Positions 5,995-10,908 of a stretch of DNA of 10,908 nucleotides are shown here, in pieces. Below the pieces are notes generated by a model. That model was given only the letters and a program-made list of their open reading frames with translations, searched no databases and was not told where the DNA came from. How positions within the stretch are numbered: position 1 is the stretch's first letter; every line of letters begins with the position of its first letter. This DNA comes from Rhizobium sp. LCM 4573 (GTDB taxonomy: Bacteria; Pseudomonadota; Alphaproteobacteria; Rhizobiales; Rhizobiaceae). The position numbers and the translations under genes are program-made. The stretch is taken from assembly GCF_001854865.1 (NCBI RefSeq), contig NZ_MDDW01000004.1, positions 4,323-15,230 of the forward strand, written 5' to 3'.

Positions 5995-8262
5995 CTAAAT
6001 CGGGATGTTGTTGGTCTCGGCAAACCGGACCAGCAGGTCGCGCACCGGCTCCGATGATCCGGTATCGTCGAGCACGGCATTCAGTTCGGCCGCGAGCTTG
6101 CCGGCATCGAGCGCAAGCAGCATCGCCTTGATAGGCCCGATCGAGGTTGCCGCCATCGAGACCGAGCGGAAGCCGAGGCCAATCAGCGCCATGGCGGAAA
6201 GCGGCTTGCCCGCCATTTCGCCGCAAAGCGTGACCGGCGTGTTGTTCCGCTCCGAAGCCCGCACGATATCGCGAAGAATACGCAGGAACGGCTTGCCCAG
6301 ATTGTCGAACCGGTCGGAGACGCGGGCGTTTCCGCGATCGGCCGCCATGGTGAACTGCAGGAGGTCGTTCGATCCCACCGAGACGAAATCCACCTCCGCC
6401 ATCAGCTCGTCGAGCTGCCACATCAGCGCCGGCACTTCCAGCATGGCGCCGAACTGCAGCTTGCGCGGCAGGCCGTAACCGAATTTCGAAAGATGCTGCA
6501 CTTCCTTCTGCATCAGCTCGCGCACGGCATGGATTTCCGAAACCTCGGTCACCATCGGCAGCATCATCTTCAGCTCGGCCCCCGCCGAGGCTCTCAGCAG
6601 CGCGCGCAGCTGCGTGCGCAGCAATCCCGGCCGGTCGAGCGAAAGGCGGATCGCCCGCCAGCCGAGCGCCGGGTTCTCCTCGTCATGGCTGCGGAAATAG
6701 GGAAGCACCTTGTCGCCGCCGATATCCAGCGTGCGGAAGGTCACCGGCCGGCCGGCCGCCTGCCGCAGCACATTGCGGTAGAAGGCCTCCTGCTCCTCCA
6801 TCTTCGGCATGGTCGAGGAGATCATGAATTGCAGCTCGGTCCGGAAAAGGCCGATGCCGTCGGCGCCGGACTCGGCAAGCTGCGGCAGATCGACCATCAG
6901 GCCGGCATTCATCTGCAGGTTGATGCGCTTGCCGTCCTTGGTGACCGGCTCGACCGCGCGGAGCGCACGGAACTGCTCCTGCCTGCGGGCCCTCAGCCGC
7001 ACCTTTTCGCCATAGGCCTTCTGCAGATCCACCATCGGCCGCAAATGCACCTGTCCGTCATCGCCGTCGATGATGACCGGATCGCCGTTTTCGGCGAGCG
7101 CGACGACGCCGGCCGCTTGGCCCACCACCGGAATGCCCATGGCCCGCGCCACGATCACCACATGACTGGTGACGGCGCCGTCTTCCAGCACCAGGCCGCG
7201 CAGGTTCATGCGCGGATAATCGAGCAGTTCCGCAGCACCCATGGCGCGGGCAAGAATGATCGCGTCGTTCGGGAAACCCTCGTCGACCGTGCGGCCGCTA
7301 TACCCGGTGAGCTGCCGAAGCAGCCTGTTGGCGAGGTCGTCGAAATCGTGCATGCGTTCGCGCAGATAGGGATCGGTCAAACGCAGCATGCGCGCCTTGG
7401 TGTCGCTCTGCACCTTCTCCACCGCCGCTTCCGCCGTCAGCCCGTTGTGGATCGCCTCTTCCATGCGGCGCACCCAGCCCTGGTCGTGCGCGAACATGCG
7501 ATAGGTTTCCAGCACCTCGCGATGCTCGCCCTCCTGGGCGACTTCGCGGCGCGACAGCATGTCGTCGATGGAGATGCGGAGCGAGCCCAACGCTTCGGCA
7601 AGCCGGGTAATCTCGTTTTCCGCGTCCTCGTTCAGGAGATTGGTCACGACGACGCGCGGCTCGTGCAGCACCACGTGACCGAGTCCGATGCCTTCGTTGT
7701 AACCGTCTCCTTCGATCGTCACCGCGCGGGTGAGGTCGAGTTCGAGGCCCGGCCGGGTTATCTTCTTGAGCTCTCCGGTCGCAATCATCTCGGCGATTAC
7801 CATTGCCGTGGTTTCAAGCGCCTCGACTTCGTCCTCGCGATAGTTTCGGCTGGCCCGGTTCTGGACGACGAGAACGCCCAAAGTGCGGCCGGCTCTCAAG
7901 ATAGGAACGCCGAGGAAGGAATGGTAGATTTCCTCGCCCGTTTCGGGGAGATAGCGGAAGGCGGGATGCGCCTGCGCGTCGGAAAGGTTGAGCGGCTGGG
8001 CCGAAGCGGCGATCGTGCCGACGAGGCCCTGCCCCATCTTCAGCTGCGAAAGGTGAACGGCTTCCTTTTTCAGGCCTTCGGTCGCATAGAGCTCGAGCAC
8101 GCCGTCGGAGCGCAGCACGTAGACCGAGCAGACCTCCGCCACCATGTTGCTGGCGATCTGGCGGACGATCCGGTCAAGCCGCTCCTGCGGATCAAGCGGC
8201 TCCGCCATCAATTCGCGCAGGCGCCTGAGCAGAACGCGTGGACCCGCCGACAGATCTCTCAT
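5995..8262 (-). CDS. ptsP: PTS-Ntr enzyme I (phosphoenolpyruvate-protein phosphotransferase, GAF-containing)
   Basis: EI-Ntr takes phosphate from PEP and passes it to NPr (PtsO) and then EIIA-Ntr (PtsN), a regulatory chain without sugar transport that links nitrogen and carbon status to potassium and other responses. The 755-residue protein has an N-terminal GAF sensor domain (about 20-160), the enzyme I phosphohistidine region with active His367 (TSHVVIVARAMGIPVV), and the PEP-binding TIM barrel. Barrel motifs include GLFRTELQFM (471-480), DIGGDKVLPYF (513-523), a PALGWRAIR segment (531-539), and Cys680 in LCGEMAGKP. Loss of a GAF domain would mark a sugar-PTS EI, so the Ntr type is secure. 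The ATG at 8262 has GGGAG (8278-8274) 11 bases upstream. It follows lysC after 84 bases. Confidence 0.97.
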   Translation of the reverse strand: MRDLSAGPRVLLRRLRELMAEPLDPQERLDRIVRQIASNMVAEVCSVYVLRSDGVLELYATEGLKKEAVHLSQLKMGQGLVGTIAASAQPLNLSDAQAHPAFRYLPETGEEIYHSFLGVPILRAGRTLGVLVVQNRASRNYREDEVEALETTAMVIAEMIATGELKKITRPGLELDLTRAVTIEGDGYNEGIGLGHVVLHEPRVVVTNLLNEDAENEITRLAEALGSLRISIDDMLSRREVAQEGEHREVLETYRMFAHDQGWVRRMEEAIHNGLTAEAAVEKVQSDTKARMLRLTDPYLRERMHDFDDLANRLLRQLTGYSGRTVDEGFPNDAIILARAMGAAELLDYPRMNLRGLVLEDGAVTSHVVIVARAMGIPVVGQAAGVVALAENGDPVIIDGDDGQVHLRPMVDLQKAYGEKVRLRARRQEQFRALRAVEPVTKDGKRINLQMNAGLMVDLPQLAESGADGIGLFRTELQFMISSTMPKMEEQEAFYRNVLRQAAGRPVTFRTLDIGGDKVLPYFRSHDEENPALGWRAIRLSLDRPGLLRTQLRALLRASAGAELKMMLPMVTEVSEIHAVRELMQKEVQHLSKFGYGLPRKLQFGAMLEVPALMWQLDELMAEVDFVSVGSNDLLQFTMAADRGNARVSDRFDNLGKPFLRILRDIVRASERNNTPVTLCGEMAGKPLSAMALIGLGFRSVSMAATSIGPIKAMLLALDAGKLAAELNAVLDDTGSSEPVRDLLVRFAETNNIPI

Positions 8263-8346
8263 CGGCCTTAGTTCTCCCGAAACGACGTCTCACATCCGGA
8301 TACGCCGCGCCGAGGAAAAATCAAAGCGCGTCGAGCCGGCTCACAA

Positions 8347-9621
8347 TCAACTCTTATCCAGACCGTAGGCGGAATGCAAAGTCCGAACCGCAAGTTCGGA
8401 GTAAGCGCCGTCGATCAGGATGGAAATCTTGATTTCCGAGGTGGTGATCGCCTTTATGTTGATGCCTTTTTCGGCAAGTGCCTTAAAAGCTTGCGCGGCC
8501 ACACCCGCATGGCTGCGCATGCCGATGCCGATCACCGAAACCTTGGCGAGACCTGATTCGCTCTGGGCGACGTCGAAACCGATCTTTTCCTTGTTCTCGC
8601 CGAGAACCTTGAGCGCCTTCTGCACGTCGCCGGAGGGAACGGTGAAAGTCATGTCGGTCTTCGAACCGTCTTCCGACGTGTTCTGCACGATCATGTCCAC
8701 GTTGATATGCGCTTCGGCGAGCGGGCCGAAGATCGCGGCGGACACGCCGGGGCGGTCGGCAAGGCGCCGGAGCGAGATCTGCGCTTCATCCTTGGCATAG
8801 GCGATGCCGGTGACGACTTCCTGTTCCACGATTTCTTCCTCGTCGCAAATCAAAGTGCCGGGTGGGTTAAGCAGGTCGCCCATGCCCGGCGCATCGGGAT
8901 CTTCGAAACTGGAGCGCACGAAGGTGCGGACCTTGTGGACCATGGCGAGCTCGACCGAACGCACCTGCAGGACCTTCGAGCCGAGGGATGCCATTTCCAG
9001 CATTTCCTCGAAGGAGACCTTCTTCATGCGGCGCGCGGCAGGCACGATGCGCGGGTCGGTCGTATAGACGCCGTCCACGTCTGTATAGATATCGCACCGG
9101 TCGGCCTTGACCGCCGCGGCGATCGCTACGGCGGACGTATCGGAACCGCCGCGGCCGAGCGTGGCGATGCGGTTGTCGGGGCCGAGCCCCTGGAAGCCGG
9201 CGACGACCGCCACCTGTCCCTCGCCCATCCGCTTGATCATGTCGGAACCGTCGATCTCCAGGATGCGCGCCGCGCCATGAGCGCTGTCAGTGCGGATCGG
9301 GATCTGCCAGCCCTGCCAGGAGCGCGCGTTGATGCCCATGGATTGCAGCGCGATCGCCAGGAGGCCGGAGGTCACCTGCTCGCCCGAAGCCACGATCGTG
9401 TCATATTCGCGCGCGTCGTAGAAGGGCGAATTGGCCCCCGTCACCTTGGGCATGCCTTCCACCCAGCCGACGAGTTCGTTCGTCTTGCCCGACATGGCCG
9501 ATACGACGACCGCCACCTCGTGGCCCGCCTCGACCTCGCGTTTCACATGGCGCGCGACATTGTGGATGCGTTCGAGATTGGCGACGGACGTGCCGCCGAA
9601 CTTCATGACGATGCGAGCCAT
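8347..9621 (-). CDS. lysC: Aspartate kinase (aspartokinase)
   Basis: This enzyme phosphorylates aspartate to aspartyl-4-phosphate, the first step towards lysine, diaminopimelate, threonine and methionine. The 424-residue protein carries the kinase signature KFGGTSV (7-13), the nucleotide/substrate loop TLGRGGSDTSA (154-164), and YTDVDGVYTTDPR (179-191). Two C-terminal ACT domains follow (about 270-345 and 355-424) that usually bind the feedback inhibitor lysine and/or threonine. Length and domain order fit the monofunctional class, not the AK-homoserine dehydrogenase fusion. Some relatives also make a small beta subunit from an internal start; the ATG at codon 247 has no Shine-Dalgarno, so I see no support for it here. 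The ATG at 9621 lacks a strong Shine-Dalgarno. Possibly the first gene of lysC-ptsP-prfA-prmC. Confidence 0.97.
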   Translation of the reverse strand: MARIVMKFGGTSVANLERIHNVARHVKREVEAGHEVAVVVSAMSGKTNELVGWVEGMPKVTGANSPFYDAREYDTIVASGEQVTSGLLAIALQSMGINARSWQGWQIPIRTDSAHGAARILEIDGSDMIKRMGEGQVAVVAGFQGLGPDNRIATLGRGGSDTSAVAIAAAVKADRCDIYTDVDGVYTTDPRIVPAARRMKKVSFEEMLEMASLGSKVLQVRSVELAMVHKVRTFVRSSFEDPDAPGMGDLLNPPGTLICDEEEIVEQEVVTGIAYAKDEAQISLRRLADRPGVSAAIFGPLAEAHINVDMIVQNTSEDGSKTDMTFTVPSGDVQKALKVLGENKEKIGFDVAQSESGLAKVSVIGIGMRSHAGVAAQAFKALAEKGINIKAITTSEIKISILIDGAYSELAVRTLHSAYGLDKS

Positions 9622-9716
9622 AACCGACCAATACCACCCGTTCGCGCCCCGGAAACCTCGGGGGAGCGTCTGCTTTCAAACCGCCTCTGTGACGAAGGCA
9701 TAAAGTTGCGGGGGTC

Positions 9717-9744
9717 TCTTAGCGAAAAGGCGGGGGCCGCGCAA
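9717..9744 (-). promoter_or_regulatory. candidate promoter of lysC
   Basis: On the minus strand TTGCGC (9744-9739), a 16-base spacer and CTAAGA (9722-9717) partly fit the alphaproteobacterial CTTGAC...CTATAT pattern. The implied leader is about 90 bases and includes a small CCCCG/CGGGG hairpin. Only a weak match. Confidence 0.3.
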
Positions 9745-9751
9745 TGGGCAG

Positions 9752-9763
9752 CTCATATATGAG
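9752..9763. promoter_or_regulatory. 12-bp perfect palindrome upstream of lysC
   Basis: CTCATATATGAG is a perfect dyad lying 7 bases upstream of the candidate lysC -35 box and after the terminator of the preceding gene. It could be a regulator site. No known operator is recognised. Confidence 0.25.
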
Positions 9764-9791
9764 GCCCGCGCCGCGGGATCCGCATGGCACG

Positions 9792-9830
9792 AAAAAACAG
9801 GCGGCGGCGGAGCCCTGGAGCCCCGCCGCC
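9792..9830 (-). terminator. rho-independent terminator after the SH3-domain gene
   Basis: A GC-rich stem of at least 8 bp (arms 9830-9823 and 9807-9800, GGCGGCGG/CCGCCGCC, with extra pairs inside) is followed on the minus strand by TG and TTTTTT (9797-9792). It begins 22 bases after the SH3-protein stop and separates this gene from lysC. Confidence 0.88.
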
Positions 9831-9852
9831 GTCCTTGGATATCCGGAAACGC

Positions 9853-10665
9853 TCAGTTGCCGTTGATGCAGGCCTGATCGTTTGCTGCGCAAAGGCCGCC
9901 GCGGGCGCCGGGAACCATGCCGCTGCCCCTGAGAGCATCGCCGCGATCACGGTCCCTGTCGCGATCACGATCCCTGTCGCGGTCACGGTCTCTTTCGCGC
10001 TCGCGCTGGGCCCGTTCACGCTCTCTCTCACGCTCCCGGTTCATTTCTTCACGCTGCCGCTCACGGTCGCGGTTCATTTCCTCGCGTTGCCGCTCGCGGT
10101 CACGCCGCCATTCATCCCGGTCCCGATCGCGGTCGCGGTCGCGCCACTCCTCGCGGGCTCTGTCGCGCTCCCACTCCCGGTCGCGCTCCCAGCGGTCACG
10201 GTCACGGTCGCGCTCCCAGCGCGGCGGCGGGGGCGGAGGCGGGCGGCGATCCCAGTCGCCGCTATACCGGCGCCAGCGGTCGCGGTCGCGATAGAAATCG
10301 CGGTCGCGGTAGTAACGGCCCCAATAGGTGTCCACGTCGAAGGTGACCATCGGGATGCCGAGCGGACGATAATATTCCGGCCCGATATAGACGCGGTCGG
10401 AGCGGTATTCCGCCTGCACGTAGCGGCCGGAAACCCAACCGCGGCCGCCGACGAAGGAAACGTCGCACCAGTTGACGCTGCTCATGCAGCCATTGATGGT
10501 GACGGGCGCCCCCACCGGGATGACGGTGACGGCGGGGTAGCCGGTGCTGGGGCCGGAGCGCATGTTGACGTTGGCCGTCGCGAAGCCCCTGACTGCTGCG
10601 TCCGCGATCGACGGCGCCACGAGCAGGGCGCAGAAAGCCGCGGCACTCATCATTATGCGTTTCAA
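9853..10665 (-). CDS. secreted bacterial SH3-domain protein with RD/RE-repeat tail
   Basis: A 270-residue exported protein. Residues 1-23 form a Sec signal peptide (MKRIMMSAAAFCALLVAPS, likely cleavage after ADA). An SH3-type domain (about 24-84) follows, with NMRSGPSTGYP and GGRGWVSGRYV motifs and two Cys at 60 and 67. A Tyr/Arg/Asp stretch comes next, then a P7 run (about 142-148), then roughly 90 residues of alternating RD/RE. The tail ends GLCAANDQACINGN with two more Cys. Such SH3 domains often bind cell-wall peptides; the ligand here is unknown. The frame is open to an ATG at 10812, but TTG at 10665-10663 with AGGAGG 7 bases upstream starts the signal peptide exactly and is preferred. 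It is a single-gene unit ending in a terminator. Confidence 0.85.
   Translation of the reverse strand: MKRIMMSAAAFCALLVAPSIADAAVRGFATANVNMRSGPSTGYPAVTVIPVGAPVTINGCMSSVNWCDVSFVGGRGWVSGRYVQAEYRSDRVYIGPEYYRPLGIPMVTFDVDTYWGRYYRDRDFYRDRDRWRRYSGDWDRRPPPPPPPRWERDRDRDRWERDREWERDRAREEWRDRDRDRDRDEWRRDRERQREEMNRDRERQREEMNRERERERERAQRERERDRDRDRDRDRDRDRDRGDALRGSGMVPGARGGLCAANDQACINGN
10037..10102 (-). repeat. 33-bp tandem duplication inside the SH3-protein gene
   Basis: Units 10037-10069 and 10070-10102 are imperfect copies encoding the 11-residue period MNRDRERQREE-like segment. Differences are mostly silent third-base changes, showing that the duplication is not fresh and the amino acid pattern is kept. 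The flanking RD-coding tract (about 9940-10020) has a 6-bp periodicity with mixed codons. Confidence 0.7.
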
Positions 10666-10672
10666 GGGATGT

Positions 10673-10678
10673 CCTCCT
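10673..10678 (-). promoter_or_regulatory. Shine-Dalgarno site that decides the TTG start of the SH3 gene
   Basis: Perfect AGGAGG on the minus strand, 7 bases before TTG at 10665-10663. The start it sets gives a textbook signal peptide, whereas the upstream ATG would add 49 unrelated residues. Confidence 0.75.
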
Positions 10679-10742
10679 GAAGGAACGATGTTCTTGTTCG
10701 ATACGCCCTTCTCATCGCGAGACGGGTTGATCCGGCACGTTA

Positions 10743-10768
10743 AATGCCCGAGATCGCTTGATTGTTCC
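10743..10768 (-). promoter_or_regulatory. candidate EcfG/RpoE2 (general stress) promoter of the SH3 gene
   Basis: On the minus strand GGAAC (10768-10764), 17 bases and CATT (10746-10743) come close to the alphaproteobacterial general-stress pattern GGAAC-N16-17-CGTT, with one mismatch. The implied leader is about 70 bases. Pattern match only. Confidence 0.4.
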
Positions 10769-10779
10769 GGATGAGTGCT

Positions 10780-10803
10780 GAACGGATCATGAATGAACCG
10801 TTC
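10780..10803. promoter_or_regulatory. 24-bp near-perfect palindrome upstream of the SH3 gene
   Basis: GAACGG-A-TCAT-GA-ATGA-A-CCGTTC: 10 of 12 positions pair, with one A-A mismatch and the central GA. It lies 11 bases upstream of the candidate -35 box and has no T-tract, so it looks more like a protein-binding dyad than a terminator. The binding protein is unknown. Confidence 0.35.
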
Positions 10804-10868
10804 GGTCGGCATTCACGCTCTTCTTCTGCGATAGCGGGCTTTCTCGATGCGCCCCTGAGACATCATTT

Positions 10869-10908
10869 TCACTCGCCGCTGTTCCGCAGTTCGGCCAGGA
10901 TCGCGAGG
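10869..10908 (-). CDS. 3' end of an unidentified gene (last 12 codons)
   Basis: The minus strand ends a frame LAILAELRNSGE followed by TGA (10871-10869). Eleven of its twelve sense codons end in G or C, as in the other genes here, while the overlapping frame has poor third-position bias. That makes a real C-terminus likely, but it is too short to name. The other frame stays open further to a stop near 10812-10814. Confidence 0.4.
   Translation of the reverse strand, partial: LAILAELRNSGE

Noticed and set aside
4801..6057. 418-codon plus-strand ORF opposite prfA
   Set aside because: Antisense of an intact RF1 gene with P-x-T and GGQ motifs. The product has shadow composition (His, Arg, Leu) and no recognisable domain.
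6493..8271. 592-codon plus-strand ORF opposite ptsP
   Set aside because: The minus-strand protein is a clear full-length EI-Ntr with all active-site motifs. The plus-strand product is His/Arg/Leu-rich without any domain, as expected from the complement of GC-rich codons.
8263..8346. independent ptsP promoter in the lysC-ptsP gap (TTGATT with a TATCCG box 16 bases on)
   Set aside because: The match is poor, and GC-rich sequence gives such hits by chance; not enough to annotate.
8707..9762. 351-codon plus-strand ORF opposite lysC
   Set aside because: It spans the intact aspartokinase gene in antisense, with no family resemblance or start signal.
9940..10230. short-period repeat tract suspected as a CRISPR or satellite array
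   Set aside because: No uniform repeat with unique spacers. The period is codon-based within a coding frame (RD/RE).
9784..10680. 298-codon plus-strand ORF with Val/Ala/Pro-rich, apparently membrane-like repeats
   Set aside because: It is the complement of the RD/RE tail codons. The minus-strand frame has a signal peptide, SH3 domain, Shine-Dalgarno and terminator.
10666..10812. 49-residue N-terminal extension of the SH3 protein from ATG 10812
   Set aside because: It places the signal peptide internally and ignores the AGGAGG-spaced TTG at 10665.

Overview
The window looks like chromosomal backbone DNA of an alphaproteobacterium, most likely a member of the Rhizobiales (Rhizobiaceae-like). 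The evidence is the high GC, the aspartokinase - PTS-Ntr enzyme I - RF1 - PrmC gene order, a DUF4167 protein (a family I know from alphaproteobacteria), and a palindromic repeat resembling one scattered through rhizobial genomes. I cannot assign a genus from sequence alone. Every gene I can support is on the minus strand, so transcription runs from high to low coordinates. The long plus-strand ORFs are antisense shadows.

Reading along transcription: the last codons of an unidentified gene (10908-10869); a secreted SH3-domain protein with a long Arg/Asp/Glu-rich tail (10665-9853) ending in a terminator; then a housekeeping run lysC (9621-8347), ptsP (8262-5995), prfA (5961-4879) and prmC (4882-4019). 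prfA and prmC overlap by 4 bases. prmC makes the enzyme that methylates the GGQ motif of the release factor encoded just before it. After a 320-base gap comes a DUF4167 protein (3698-2916) with its own terminator.

Next is an accessory-looking block: an ArsR-type repressor (2759-2436), overlapping by 4 bases an AHSA1/SRPBCC protein (2439-2029), then a small membrane protein with a probable TTG start (1940-1728), and a LysE/RhtB-type exporter (1637-981). A 16-bp perfect inverted repeat separates the second and third genes. The repressor has a good promoter (TTGACT-17-TTATGA) whose -10 is embedded in two CATA-N10-TATG dyads, so self-repression is likely. The window ends with the first 262 codons of clpB, preceded by a strong Shine-Dalgarno and a candidate heat-shock (sigma-32) promoter.

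I found no CRISPR array, IS element, phage gene, tRNA or rRNA. Most of the window is ordinary core genome. The points of most interest are regulatory (ArsR operator pair, possible EcfG/RpoE2 promoter of the SH3 gene, possible structured leader of the LysE-type gene), plus two poorly characterised low-complexity proteins.
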